A stretch of DNA of 45,707 nt from Gemmatimonadota bacterium (GTDB lineage: Bacteria > Gemmatimonadota > Gemmatimonadetes > Longimicrobiales > Gaopeijiaceae): contig VXOC01000266.1 of NCBI GenBank assembly GCA_009840215.1, positions 1-45,707 of the forward strand, given 5' to 3'. Both the position numbers and the translations under genes were made by a program. The notes beneath the pieces were generated by a model. It was not told the origin of the DNA, did not search any database, and saw only the letters and a program-made list of their open reading frames with translations. Of this stretch, positions 1 to 15,763 are shown in pieces; position 1 is the stretch's first letter; every line of letters starts with the position of its first letter.

Positions 1-291
1 GAGGCCGACCGTTTGGCGCGTCTGGTGCGCGGGGGGGGGCTGGGCGGGGCGGTGTGCTCGGCCGCCGAGGCGGCACGGGTGAGGGAGACCATGGGATCCG
101 ACGCCCGCATCGTGACTCCGGGCATCCGTCTCGCCGGCGACCGGGTCCACGATCAGCGCCGTGTCCGCACGGCGAGCGAGGCCTTCGCGGCGGGTGCCAC
201 GCACATCGTCGTCGGCCGTCCCGTCACGCGGGCCACGGACCCGGCCGCCGCCTTCGCGCGCTTCGCCGCCGATGCGCGGGGCGAACGTTGA
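1..291 (+). CDS. pyrF: Orotidine 5'-phosphate decarboxylase, C-terminal part (cut by window start)
   Basis: This is the last 96 codons of a gene that begins before the window. PyrF decarboxylates OMP to UMP, the final step of de novo pyrimidine synthesis in the cytosol. The visible part carries the family's C-terminal signatures: IVTPGIR, then a DQ-R-V loop (HDQRRVRTASEA), then GATHIVVGRPVTRATDP, which forms the phosphate-binding end of the TIM barrel. The catalytic Asp/Lys motif lies upstream and cannot be checked. The frame is open from base 1 and ends with TGA at 289-291. cysS follows after 36 bases. Confidence 0.9.
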   Translation, partial: EADRLARLVRGGGLGGAVCSAAEAARVRETMGSDARIVTPGIRLAGDRVHDQRRVRTASEAFAAGATHIVVGRPVTRATDPAAAFARFAADARGER

Positions 292-327
292 CCCGGTGGT
301 GATTCCCGTCCCCTATTCTCCCCTTCC

Positions 328-1764
328 ATGAAACTCCACGACTCACTCACGCGCCAGACCCGCCCCTTCGAACCGCTGCGGGCCGGACGCGTAGCCGTTT
401 ACGGGTGCGGTCCCACCGTCTACGACTTCGCGCACATAGGGAATTTCCGCACCTTCGCCGTCTACGATCTTCTCCACCGCCACCTGCGCTGGCGCGGCCA
501 CGAGGTCGACTTCCTGGTGAACTTCACCGATGTCGACGACAAGACCATCACCGGCGCGGCCGGCGCGGGCCTGCCCCTGGGCGAGCACACCGAGACCTTC
601 GTCAAGGCCTTTCTGGACGATGCCGGAACCCTCGGCTTCCTTCCCTTCTCCAGTCACCCGCGGGCCACCGCCCATATCCCCGCGATGGTGGCCTTCGTCG
701 AGCGGCTCGTGGAGCAGGGCAGCGCCTACCTCGCGCCGGACGGTTCGGTCTACTACGCGGTGGCCTCCTTTGACGACTACGGGCGCCTGTCCGGAAAGGG
801 CGGGGAAGAGGATGCGGCGCGCGCCCGGATCGACGCGGAGGACTTCGACAAGCGCGACCCGCGGGATTTCGCACTCTGGAAGCCGGCCCAGCCCGTCGAC
901 CGCGAGGTCGGCGCGGTGTGGGACTCGCCCTGGGGTCCGGGCCGCCCGGGGTGGCACCTCGAGTGCTCGGTCATGGCGACGTCGCTGCTCGGCGACACGA
1001 TCGACATCCACATGGGCGGCGAGGATCTCCTCTTCCCCCACCACGAGAACGAGATCGCGCAGTCGGAGGCGGCGACCGGACAGCCCTTCGCGCGGTTCTG
1101 GGTGCACGTCAAGCACCTCAAGGTCGACGCCCGCAAGATGTCGAAGTCCCTGGGCAACTTTCACACGGTGCGGGAGCTTCTGAACGAGGGCTACGACCCC
1201 GCCGCGATCCGCTGGACCCTCCTCTCGGCCCACTACCGGAGCGAGCTCAACTTCACCCGCGACGGCCTCGACGACGCCACGGCCTCGGTGCAGCGACTCC
1301 TGGACTTCCGGCGCCGGGTGCGTGACGCCTCGACCGCGACCGGTGGCGGCGGGGGGCTGGCCGCGCTCGCCGGCGAGCACCTGGGCGCATTCGGCCGCGC
1401 GCTCGACGACGACCTCAACGTTCCTCGCGCCCTCGCCGCGCTCTGGACGCTGGTCAGGGAGGTGAACACGGAGCTGGACGACGCGGGAGGCAAAATGGCC
1501 GGCGAAGACCGCGATGCCGTGCTCGACGCGTTGGCCGGGATGGATGCCGTGCTGGGCGTTCTCGATCTGGCCGAGGCGTCCCGGACGGTGGCCGGTGCCG
1601 ACGAGGAACGGGTGCGGGCCCTGGTCGACGCCCGCGAACAGGCACGCGCCGACCGCGACTTCGCCACCGCCGACCGGATCCGCGACGAGCTGGCGGCAGA
1701 GGGGATCAGGCTGGAGGACACCCCGCAGGGCACCCGCTGGACCCGCGTGCGCACGGGGCCGTAG
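328..1764 (+). CDS. cysS: Cysteinyl-tRNA synthetase
   Basis: Class I aminoacyl-tRNA synthetase charging tRNA-Cys. The 478-residue length is usual for the family. The class I HIGH signature appears as HIGN (residues 36-39) and the KMSKS loop is exact (270-274, within DARKMSKSLGN). Zinc ligands expected for CysRS are present: Cys27 in YGCGPTVYD, Cys213 in GWHLECS, and the His/Glu pair in the FPHHENE segment near 237-242. The C-terminal third is the helical anticodon-recognition part. The ATG at 328 was chosen because MKLHDSLTRQ matches the normal N terminus. A weak TATTCT hexamer at 314-319 lies just before it, too close to be a confident promoter. The four-tRNA cluster follows. Confidence 0.97.
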   Translation: MKLHDSLTRQTRPFEPLRAGRVAVYGCGPTVYDFAHIGNFRTFAVYDLLHRHLRWRGHEVDFLVNFTDVDDKTITGAAGAGLPLGEHTETFVKAFLDDAGTLGFLPFSSHPRATAHIPAMVAFVERLVEQGSAYLAPDGSVYYAVASFDDYGRLSGKGGEEDAARARIDAEDFDKRDPRDFALWKPAQPVDREVGAVWDSPWGPGRPGWHLECSVMATSLLGDTIDIHMGGEDLLFPHHENEIAQSEAATGQPFARFWVHVKHLKVDARKMSKSLGNFHTVRELLNEGYDPAAIRWTLLSAHYRSELNFTRDGLDDATASVQRLLDFRRRVRDASTATGGGGGLAALAGEHLGAFGRALDDDLNVPRALAALWTLVREVNTELDDAGGKMAGEDRDAVLDALAGMDAVLGVLDLAEASRTVAGADEERVRALVDAREQARADRDFATADRIRDELAAEGIRLEDTPQGTRWTRVRTGP

Positions 1765-1881
1765 TCGCGGAACGCACGAACGGCAGCGTCTTCTCGGCTT
1801 CACCCGCGTGCGGAACGGCGACGCGTGTACGGCTCACGAGGGCCTTCCGCCCGCCCTCCCCAAACGCCACCTTTCGGGTCC

Positions 1882-1954
1882 GCTGACGTAGCTCAGTTGG
1901 TAGAGCAGCTGATTTGTAATCAGCAGGTCCGGGGTTCGAGTCCCCGCGTCAGCT
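1882..1954 (+). tRNA. tRNA-Thr (anticodon TGT)
   Basis: A complete cloverleaf can be drawn. The acceptor arm GCTGACG (1882-1888) pairs with CGTCAGC (1947-1953), and the discriminator is T1954. The D-arm is TAGCTCAGTTGGTAGAGCA. The anticodon stem GCTGA/TCAGC closes the loop TTTGTAA, giving anticodon TGT. The T-arm contains GGTTCGAGTCC. The 3' CCA is not encoded, so it must be added by tRNA nucleotidyltransferase. This is the counterpart of E. coli thrU at the head of the tufB operon. Confidence 0.95.
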
Positions 1955-2076
1955 TGTTGTTCCGGGCCCGTCCGGTGGGTGGGCCGGGTCCGGCGTCCGC
2001 AGGTGTCTGCCGCACTCTCCCGACAGGTTCGTCCGGACGGTTCTGGACGGTCGCCCGAAACGTCGCCCAGTCGCTG

Positions 2077-2105
2077 TTGATCCCCACCGGCAAAACAGTT
2101 ATCTT
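2077..2105 (+). promoter_or_regulatory. Candidate promoter for tRNA-Tyr/Gly/Thr and first tuf
   Basis: TTGATC (2077-2082) and TATCTT (2100-2105) are separated by 17 bases and match the sigma-70 hexamers at four of six positions each. They lie about 70 bases before tRNA-Tyr, in the 223-base gap between the first tRNA-Thr and tRNA-Tyr. The stretch around 2090-2115 is clearly more AT-rich than its surroundings. The rest of the gap shows no ORF that I can support. Assignment is by pattern only. Confidence 0.45.
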
Positions 2106-2177
2106 CCTTTGCTCGTTTCCATCCGAGCCCGAGAGACGCGCGGCCAGCCTGGCGGGCGGGGTGGGAACGTGTTTTTT

Positions 2178-2260
2178 GGTGGGGTACCGAAGCGGCCAAC
2201 CGGGGCAGACTGTAAATCTGCTGGCGAATGCCTACGGAGGTTCGAATCCTCCCCCCACCA
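2178..2260 (+). tRNA. tRNA-Tyr (anticodon GTA)
   Basis: The acceptor GGTGGGG (2178-2184) pairs with CCCCACC (2253-2259), with discriminator A2260. The anticodon stem GCAGA/TCTGC closes the loop CTGTAAA, giving anticodon GTA. The long variable arm typical of bacterial tRNA-Tyr explains the 83-base length. The T-loop is GGTTCGAATCC. No CCA is encoded. Its position matches E. coli tyrU. Confidence 0.95.
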
Positions 2261-2303
2261 TGGGCAGGCCTGACGGGGGAGATTCGACAGCCCCCGGACG
2301 ATT

Positions 2304-2377
2304 GCGGGAGTAGCTCAGTTGGCTAGAGCATCAGCCTTCCAAGCTGAGGGTCGCCGGTTCGAGTCCGGTCTCCCGCT
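2304..2377 (+). tRNA. tRNA-Gly (anticodon TCC)
   Basis: The acceptor GCGGGAG (2304-2310) pairs with CTCCCGC (2370-2376), with discriminator T2377. The anticodon stem TCAGC/GCTGA closes the loop CTTCCAA, giving anticodon TCC. The T-arm is CCGGTTCGAGTCCGG. No CCA is encoded. It sits 43 bases after tRNA-Tyr and matches E. coli glyT by position. Confidence 0.95.
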
Positions 2378-2425
2378 CTGGGTCCGGTCACGGGAAGCGA
2401 CGCGCGGCCGAACCGGAAGTGAGGT

Positions 2426-2497
2426 GCTCTGGTAGCTCAGTGGTAGAGCGCTTCCTTGGTAAGGAAGAGGTCGCGGGTTCAATCCCCGCCCAGAGCT
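2426..2497 (+). tRNA. tRNA-Thr (anticodon GGT)
   Basis: The acceptor GCTCTGG (2426-2432) pairs with CCAGAGC (2490-2496), with discriminator T2497. The anticodon stem CTTCC/GGAAG closes the loop TTGGTAA, giving anticodon GGT. The T-arm is GCGGGTTCAATCCCCGC. No CCA is encoded. It is the last tRNA before tuf, matching E. coli thrT. Confidence 0.95.
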
Positions 2498-2498
2498 T

Positions 2499-2586
2499 GG
2501 CGGGGCGGGAAGAGCCCCGCCGGCAACGCTTTGGCAGCAACTGGAACTCAAAACACGAACCAGTGGGGCCGCCGGACGCGGGCCCC
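2499..2586 (+). promoter_or_regulatory. Hairpin-rich spacer between tRNA-Thr and tuf
   Basis: The first hairpin begins one base after the tRNA: GGCGGGGC (2499-2506) pairs perfectly with GCCCCGCC (2514-2521) across a 7-base loop. A second, GGGGCC (2565-2570) with GGCCCC (2581-2586), ends 21 bases before the tuf ATG. A weaker ACTGG/CCAGT pairing lies between them. No T-run follows either stem, so these are not standard intrinsic terminators. They could mark tRNA 3' processing or act as a leader that tunes tuf expression. The second tuf copy has no such leader. Confidence 0.5.
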
Positions 2587-2593
2587 TGAACCC

Positions 2594-3800
2594 AACACGG
2601 AGCAAGAATGGCGAAGGAGACCTTCGAGCGAACGAAGCCGCACGTGAACGTGGGGACGATTGGCCACGTGGACCACGGGAAGACGACCTTGACGGCGGCG
2701 ATCACGATGGCGCAGGCGAAGAAGTTCGGCGGGGACGCGGTGGAGTTCGACGAGATCGACAAGGCGCCGGAGGAGCGGGAGCGGGGCATCACGATCGCGA
2801 CGGCGCACGTGGAGTACGAGACGGCGAACCGGCACTACGCGCACGTGGACTGTCCGGGCCACGCGGACTACGTGAAGAACATGATCACGGGCGCGGCTCA
2901 GATGGACGGAGCGATCCTGGTGGTGAGCGCGGCGGACGGCCCGATGCCGCAGACGCGCGAGCACATCCTGCTGGCGCGGCAGGTGAACGTGCCGCACATC
3001 GTGGTCTTCCTGAACAAGGTGGACATGGTGGACGACGAGGAGCTGCTTGAGCTGGTGGAGCTGGAGGTTCGGGAGCTGCTGAGCGAGTTCGACTTCCCCG
3101 GAGACGACCTGCCGGTGGTGATGGGGAGCGCGCTGCACGCGCTGGAGGCCGGTGGCGAGGGCGAGGCGGGCGCGTGCATCGACGAGCTGATGGATGCGAT
3201 CGACACGTACATTCCGCAGCCGGAGCGCGACATCGACAAAGCGTTCCTGATGCCGGTGGAGGACGTGTTCTCGATCACGGGCCGGGGCACGGTGGCGACG
3301 GGCCGGATCGAGCGCGGGGTGATCCACAAGGGTGACACGGTGGAGATCGTCGGGATGGGAGAGGACCGCAAGACGGTGGTGACGGGGGTGGAGATGTTCC
3401 GCAAGATCCTGGAGCAGGGCCAGGCGGGAGACAACGCGGGGCTGCTGCTGCGGGGTGTGGGCAAGACGGAGATCAGCCGGGGCCAGGTGCTGGCGATACC
3501 GGGATCGATCACGCCGCACACGAAGTTCAAGGCGGAGGTGTACGTGCTGACGAAGGAGGAGGGGGGCCGTCACACGCCGTTCTTCCACGGGTACCGTCCG
3601 CAGTTCTACTTTCGCACGACGGACGTGACGGGTTCGGCGATGCTGCCCGACGGGGTGGAGATGGTGATGCCGGGGGACAACGTGCAGATGGAAGTGGAGC
3701 TGATCACGCCGATCGCGATGGACGAGGAGCTTCGCTTCGCGATCCGGGAAGGCGGCCGGACCGTGGGCGCCGGCGTCGTCACCGCCATCATCGAGTAGAG
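2594..3800 (+). repeat. Long direct repeat, copy 1 (tuf and its ribosome binding site)
   Basis: A 1207-base unit that appears identical to 18885-20091. It runs from 14 bases before the tuf ATG, including the GGAG ribosome binding site, to 2 bases after the TAG stop. Flanking bases differ at once on both sides. Identity ending so sharply at the gene edges is the usual mark of gene conversion between tuf paralogs. Confidence 0.9.
2608..3798 (+). CDS. tuf: Elongation factor Tu (copy 1)
   Basis: GTPase that brings aminoacyl-tRNA to the ribosomal A site. At 396 residues it has the standard length. G motifs are all present: GHVDHGKT (19-26), RGITI (59-63), DCPGHADY (81-88), NKVD (136-139) and GSAL (173-176). 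Domains 2 and 3 follow, with [14 protein letters not shown] and the C-terminal [14 protein letters not shown] is preceded by GGAG at a 6-base spacing. It follows four tRNAs and precedes secE, as in the classical tufB operon. Codon use is odd: Ala, Thr, Val and Pro are almost all GCG, ACG, GTG and CCG, unlike neighbouring genes, except in the last 15 or so codons, which turn to C-ending codons. The protein is identical to that of copy 2. Confidence 0.98.
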   Translation: MAKETFERTKPHVNVGTIGHVDHGKTTLTAAITMAQAKKFGGDAVEFDEIDKAPEERERGITIATAHVEYETANRHYAHVDCPGHADYVKNMITGAAQMDGAILVVSAADGPMPQTREHILLARQVNVPHIVVFLNKVDMVDDEELLELVELEVRELLSEFDFPGDDLPVVMGSALHALEAGGEGEAGACIDELMDAIDTYIPQPERDIDKAFLMPVEDVFSITGRGTVATGRIERGVIHKGDTVEIVGMGEDRKTVVTGVEMFRKILEQGQAGDNAGLLLRGVGKTEISRGQVLAIPGSITPHTKFKAEVYVLTKEEGGRHTPFFHGYRPQFYFRTTDVTGSAMLPDGVEMVMPGDNVQMEVELITPIAMDEELRFAIREGGRTVGAGVVTAIIE

Positions 3801-3819
3801 TCAGCCTGGGAGAGGAACC

Positions 3820-4026
3820 ATGTCACGGATAGCCGGCGCGAGGGATTTCGTTCAGGAGTGCGTCGTGGAGATGGAGCGGGTCACCTGGCCCGACCGGGAA
3901 CAGCTCCGCAACGCCACCTGGGTGGTCATCCTGTTCACGATTCTGCTCACGCTGGTCATCTGGATCATGGACATGGTTTCCGGCCTGGTCATCGTCGAGT
4001 TCATCATGGGGATCTTCGGGGCTTGA
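3820..4026 (+). CDS. secE: Preprotein translocase subunit SecE
   Basis: Small essential membrane subunit of the SecYEG channel. The 68-residue protein is the short single-span form. It has an amphipathic N-terminal helix with the conserved [17 protein letters not shown] segment (about 17-33), followed by one hydrophobic span (about 34-60). The ATG at 3820 is preceded by GGGAGAGGAACC. It lies 21 bases after tuf and is followed directly by nusG, the usual order. rpmG (L33) and tRNA-Trp, which often sit between tuf and secE, are absent. Confidence 0.96.
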   Translation: MSRIAGARDFVQECVVEMERVTWPDREQLRNATWVVILFTILLTLVIWIMDMVSGLVIVEFIMGIFGA

Positions 4027-4028
4027 GC

Positions 4029-4559
4029 GTGGAGGAACGCTGGTACGCGGTTCAGACGCAGGCCCGGCACGAGAACCGGGTACGGCGGCTGATTCAGCAG
4101 GAGATCGACCGGAATCCCGTCACCGCGCGGGAGATCCGCGAAGTCCTGGTGCCCACGCACGAGGTCGTCGAGATCCGGCGCGGCAAGCGGGTGCCGGTCA
4201 CCAAGCCGTTGTACCCGGGGTATGTGCTGGTGCGAATGGTCCTCAACGAGCGGACCGAACACGCAATCTCCGCCATGAAGGGGGTGCGGTTCGTGAGCCA
4301 GGGCGGGGACCCCCAGCCGGTCCGGGAAGAGGATATGAACCGGATCATGGGGATCGAAGTCGAGGAAGAGACCGGTGTCCGGGACGAGATCCCCTTCCGT
4401 CCCGGCCAGGTCGTCGAAGTCATACAGGGACCGTTCACGGACTTTTCCGGAACGGTTCAGGAAGTCTACCCCGAAAAGGGCAAGGTCAAGGTCGAGGTAT
4501 CCCTCTTCGGCCGGCCGACGTCCGTGGAGCTGGACTTCACCCAGTTGCGAGGTTTCTAG
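4029..4559 (+). CDS. nusG: Transcription termination/antitermination factor NusG
   Basis: NusG binds RNA polymerase and links it to Rho or to the leading ribosome. Length from the GTG at 4029 is 176 residues, normal for the family. The N-terminal NGN domain starts [17 protein letters not shown]. The C-terminal KOW domain has [19 protein letters not shown] and ends [15 protein letters not shown] 4029 was preferred because GGGG at 4018-4021 lies 7 bases before it. A TTG at 4023, overlapping the secE stop, is the alternative. Longer upstream frames only overlap secE. rplK starts 2 bases after the stop. Confidence 0.96.
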   Translation: MEERWYAVQTQARHENRVRRLIQQEIDRNPVTAREIREVLVPTHEVVEIRRGKRVPVTKPLYPGYVLVRMVLNERTEHAISAMKGVRFVSQGGDPQPVREEDMNRIMGIEVEEETGVRDEIPFRPGQVVEVIQGPFTDFSGTVQEVYPEKGKVKVEVSLFGRPTSVELDFTQLRGF

Positions 4560-4561
4560 AA

Positions 4562-5011
4562 ATGGCAAAAGCTCCGAAGAAGAGAGTCCTCGGGTTCATC
4601 AAGCTGCAGATCGTCGCAGGACAGGCGAATCCGGCGCCGCCGGTGGGGCCCGCACTGGGCCAGCACGGCGTGAACATCATGGACTTCTGCAAGCAGTTCA
4701 ACTCGAGGACCCAGCAGCAGGCGGGGACGCTGATCCCCGTCGAGATCACGGTCTACGCGGACCGCTCCTTCACCTTCATCACCAAGACGCCGCCGGCGTC
4801 CTTCCTCATCAAGAAGACGCTGGGACTGGAGAAGGCGTCGTCGGAGCCGCACGTCGACAAGGTGGCCACGCTGTCGGTGGCCCAGGTGCGGGAGATCGCC
4901 GAGGCGAAGATGCCCGATCTCAATACGGAAGACATCGTGTCGGCCATGAGGATGATCAAGGGCACGGCACGGGCGATGGGGATCGAAGTGGACGGGGAGC
5001 TTACCGCCTGA
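4562..5011 (+). CDS. rplK: Large-subunit ribosomal protein L11
   Basis: L11 binds the GTPase-associated centre of 23S rRNA and is needed for the RelA stringent response. At 149 residues it is slightly longer than usual (about 141-145). Visible landmarks are the N-terminal [22 protein letters not shown] proline-rich helix cap (about 13-34), the [12 protein letters not shown] segment, and the C-terminal RNA-binding part ending [15 protein letters not shown]. It begins 2 bases after nusG and is followed by rplA, the normal L11 operon order. Confidence 0.97.
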   Translation: MAKAPKKRVLGFIKLQIVAGQANPAPPVGPALGQHGVNIMDFCKQFNSRTQQQAGTLIPVEITVYADRSFTFITKTPPASFLIKKTLGLEKASSEPHVDKVATLSVAQVREIAEAKMPDLNTEDIVSAMRMIKGTARAMGIEVDGELTA

Positions 5012-5022
5012 CGGAGGATAGC

Positions 5023-5721
5023 GTGCCAAAACGCAGCAAAAAATACACGGGGGCGCGGGAATCGTACGACCGGCTCGTCCGGCAGTCGCCGCAGGAAGCG
5101 CTCGGGCAGGTGAAGGAAATGGCCTTCGCGAGCTTCGACGAGAGCATCGATGTCGCCACCCACCTGGGCGTCGACCCGCGACGGGCCGACCAGGTGGTCC
5201 GCGGCACGGTCGTTCTGCCCCACGGGACCGGGAAGTCCCCCAGGGTGCTGGCGATCTGCCAGGGCGACAAGGAGGCCGAGGCCGAGGAGGCCGGCGCGGA
5301 TTACGTCGGAACCGAGTACGTGGACCGCATCAAGGGCGGATGGCTGGACTTCGACGTGTGCGTGGCCACTCCCGACCTGATGCGCATGGTCGGGCCGCTC
5401 GGGCGCATCCTCGGTCCCCGTGGCCTGATGCCCACACCGAAGGCCGGCACCGTGACCTTCGACGTGGGCCGTGCGGTCGCCGAGATCAAGGCGGGCAAGA
5501 TCGAGTACCGCGTGGACAAGACCGGCAACCTGCACGCGCCGATCGGCAGGGTGTCGTTCGAGCTGGACCTTCTCACCGAGAACCTCGGCGCATTCATGGC
5601 GTCGGTGCTCAGGGCCAAGCCCGCGGCCGCGAAGGGCACCTACGTCAAGAGCGTCACCGTGTCGAGCACGATGGGGCCCGGTGTGCACGTCGACCCCAAC
5701 AGCTTCACGCGGAGCGGCTGA
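5023..5721 (+). CDS. rplA: Large-subunit ribosomal protein L1
   Basis: L1 forms the mobile stalk at the ribosomal E site and in many bacteria represses its own operon. The GTG at 5023 gives 232 residues, the usual length, and GGAGG lies 5 bases upstream. Landmarks are [11 protein letters not shown] at the start, [20 protein letters not shown], and the signature [18 protein letters not shown] about 130-150. The end is [16 protein letters not shown] longer open frame upstream only overlaps rplK and is not coding. rplJ starts one base after the stop. Confidence 0.96.
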   Translation: MPKRSKKYTGARESYDRLVRQSPQEALGQVKEMAFASFDESIDVATHLGVDPRRADQVVRGTVVLPHGTGKSPRVLAICQGDKEAEAEEAGADYVGTEYVDRIKGGWLDFDVCVATPDLMRMVGPLGRILGPRGLMPTPKAGTVTFDVGRAVAEIKAGKIEYRVDKTGNLHAPIGRVSFELDLLTENLGAFMASVLRAKPAAAKGTYVKSVTVSSTMGPGVHVDPNSFTRSG

Positions 5722-5722
5722 C

Positions 5723-6247
5723 ATGACCAGGGAAGAGAAACAAGCCTTCGTCGCGGAATTCCAGGAACGGCTCGGACGGGCCGAGGCCTTCTTCCTCACG
5801 GACTTCACCGGACTGAACGTGCAGGCCATGACCAGCCTCCGCAGCCAGCTGAAGAAGTCCGGCGCCGAATACCTGGTGGTCAAGAACCGCCTGGTGAAGC
5901 GTGCGCTGGAGGACACCGCGATCCCCGACATCTCGCGGTTCCTCGAAGGTCCCACGGGCGTCGTGTTCGGCGACGACGATGTGGTGGCCGCGGCGAAGAC
6001 CGTGACCGACTTCGCGAAGGAGAACGGGGACAGGCCGGTCTTCAAGGTCGGCGTTCTCGACACGACTGTGCTCGACGCGGCGCAGATCGATCGAGTCGCC
6101 ACCCTGCCGCCCCGGGAAGAGCTTCTGTCGCAGGTGGCGGGGGTCCTGAGCGCCCCGATGTCGGCGCTCGTTGGCGCAATGTCGGGCAAGCTGCAGGAGA
6201 TGGCGGGCCTCGTGGACGCGCTCCGCGGGGAACGCGAGTCGGAATAG
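5723..6247 (+). CDS. rplJ: Large-subunit ribosomal protein L10
   Basis: L10 anchors the L7/L12 dimers of the stalk on 23S rRNA. From ATG 5723 it has 174 residues. Typical features are FFLTDFTGLNVQAMTSLRSQL, then YLVVKNRLVKRAL, and EGPTGVVFGDDD. The C-terminal helix (SALVGAMSGKLQEMAGLVDALRG) is the L12-binding part. It follows rplA by one base, so there is no separate rplJ leader of the E. coli type; any L10-dependent control would have to act elsewhere. Confidence 0.96.
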   Translation: MTREEKQAFVAEFQERLGRAEAFFLTDFTGLNVQAMTSLRSQLKKSGAEYLVVKNRLVKRALEDTAIPDISRFLEGPTGVVFGDDDVVAAAKTVTDFAKENGDRPVFKVGVLDTTVLDAAQIDRVATLPPREELLSQVAGVLSAPMSALVGAMSGKLQEMAGLVDALRGERESE

Positions 6248-6266
6248 AGCGTGAGTTGACCCAGAA

Positions 6267-6285
6267 CGCCCGGCGGAACCGGGCG
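6267..6285 (+). promoter_or_regulatory. Hairpin between rplJ and rplL
   Basis: CGCCCGG (6267-6273) pairs perfectly with CCGGGCG (6279-6285) across a CGGAA loop. Eight bases later is a full AGGAGG ribosome binding site (6293-6298), 10 bases before the rplL ATG. The combination may protect or expose the L7/L12 start, which must be made in several copies per ribosome. No T-run follows, so this is not a terminator. Confidence 0.45.
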
Positions 6286-6308
6286 AAATCCAAGGAGGAA
6301 AACAGAGA

Positions 6309-6689
6309 ATGGCTATGAACCAGGAAGAACTTCTCGAGACCTTCGGCAACATGACGGTGATCGAGCTCTCGGAGTTCGTGGAAGCCTTCAAGACCCGTTT
6401 CAACGTGACCGCTGCCGCGGGGCCCGTCATGGCGATGCCTGGAGCGGCCGGCGCCGAAGAGGCCGCCGCCGAGGAACAGGACGAGTTCGATGTCGTGCTC
6501 GAGTCCTTCGGGTCCAAGAAGATCCAGGTCATCAAGGTCATCCGGCAGATCACCAGCCTCGGCTTGAAGGAAGCCAAGGAACTGGTCGACAAGGCACCGA
6601 GCCCGGTGAGGGAAGGGGCCAGCAAGGACGAGGCCGAAGACATCAAGAGCAAGCTCGAAGAAGTCGGCGCTACCGTCATCGTCAAATAG
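6309..6689 (+). CDS. rplL: Large-subunit ribosomal protein L7/L12
   Basis: Multi-copy stalk protein that recruits translational GTPases. 126 residues. The N-terminal dimerisation helices (about 5-35: [20 protein letters not shown]) are joined by an Ala/Glu-rich hinge (about 38-57) to the C-terminal domain, [39 protein letters not shown], ending TVIVK. ATG 6309 has a full AGGAGG site upstream; an in-frame ATG two codons later is a less likely alternative. It is followed by a 219-base gap before rpoB. Confidence 0.97.
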   Translation: MAMNQEELLETFGNMTVIELSEFVEAFKTRFNVTAAAGPVMAMPGAAGAEEAAAEEQDEFDVVLESFGSKKIQVIKVIRQITSLGLKEAKELVDKAPSPVREGASKDEAEDIKSKLEEVGATVIVK

Positions 6690-6713
6690 GTGCGCCCCGC
6701 CGAAAAACGGTTG

Positions 6714-6738
6714 CGGTCCCCGAAGGCGGCCGGGACCG
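6714..6738 (+). promoter_or_regulatory. Attenuator-like hairpin between rplL and rpoB
   Basis: CGGTCCC (6714-6720) pairs perfectly with GGGACCG (6732-6738) in the 219-base rplL-rpoB gap. In E. coli this gap holds an attenuator that cuts rpoBC expression relative to the stalk genes; a similar role here is inference. There is no T-run. Further on are a TATCCT hexamer (6779-6784) without a -35 partner, and GGACTGCTAACC (6878-6889), which recurs with one change directly before rplD. Confidence 0.35.
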
Positions 6739-6908
6739 GACCGATCGGGGTGTCGGGCCCGGGTTCACGGTCGGCGTGTATCCTCTCGCCGGCCCCGCGC
6801 GCGCCCATATGCCGCGACTCACGTCCCTTGGATCCCGTGCGCCGCGCCGCACCCGGCGTGTGCGCGGGTTCATCCATGGACTGCTAACCAACATGGGGGA
6901 TTGGTTCA

Positions 6909-11138
<4,230 letters not shown>

Positions 11139-11184
11139 GGGCAATGAGAGCAATCGCGCAAACCGCAATGGAGCGGAGTAGAAC

Positions 11185-15534
<4,350 letters not shown>

Positions 15535-15586
15535 CAGAGGAGACGGAAATCCCGTTCAGGCTCATTTGCTTGGGCAAGACTTCCAT

Positions 15587-15614
15587 TTGACATTCCCCGA
15601 TATTTTGCTACCTT
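15587..15614 (+). promoter_or_regulatory. Candidate promoter of the str operon
   Basis: A perfect TTGACA (15587-15592) is followed after 16 bases by TACCTT (15609-15614). The region 15583-15620 is the most AT-rich in this part of the window. Transcription would start near 15621, leaving a leader of about 140 bases before rpsL. The -10 is a weak match (3 of 6), and TACCTTTT also resembles the TAnnTTTG element of Bacteroidetes promoters, so sigma specificity is open. Confidence 0.55.
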
Positions 15615-15625
15615 TTTCAGGCTGT

Positions 15626-15712
15626 CCAGGAAATCCCTGGAGGGTCGGCCTCCGGGACGGCTCGGGCGCGCTTGAACCCACTTCCAAGCGCGCCCTTGTT
15701 CCGCCCGGAGGC
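15626..15712 (+). promoter_or_regulatory. Structured 5' leader of rpsL (nested hairpins)
   Basis: Three perfect inverted repeats stack up. A small stem is CCAGG (15626-15630) with CCTGG (15636-15640). A large outer stem is GCCTCCGGG (15648-15656) with CCCGGAGGC (15704-15712). Inside it, across a 7/8-base internal loop, GGGCGCGCTTG (15664-15674) pairs with CAAGCGCGCCC (15685-15695) over a 10-base loop. TGGTTTTG follows the outer stem, a short T-run. The structure lies after the promoter and before rpsL. It could therefore be an attenuator or a protein-binding leader of the str operon, or the end of rpoC transcripts. Confidence 0.6.
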
Positions 15713-15763
15713 TGGTTTTGACGGATCCCCCTTCGGAAGTCACGAGGAACGATTTCGGCTCCC

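Noticed and set aside
1955-2060. Terminator after the first tRNA-Thr (GGCCC at 1965-1969 with GGGCC at 1981-1985)
   Set aside because: Only five pairs, a long loop and no T-run; likely chance at this GC content.
4375-5022. N-terminal extension of rplA overlapping nusG and rplK
   Set aside because: Out-of-frame reading of rplK; GTG 5023 has a good ribosome binding site and gives the normal L1 length.
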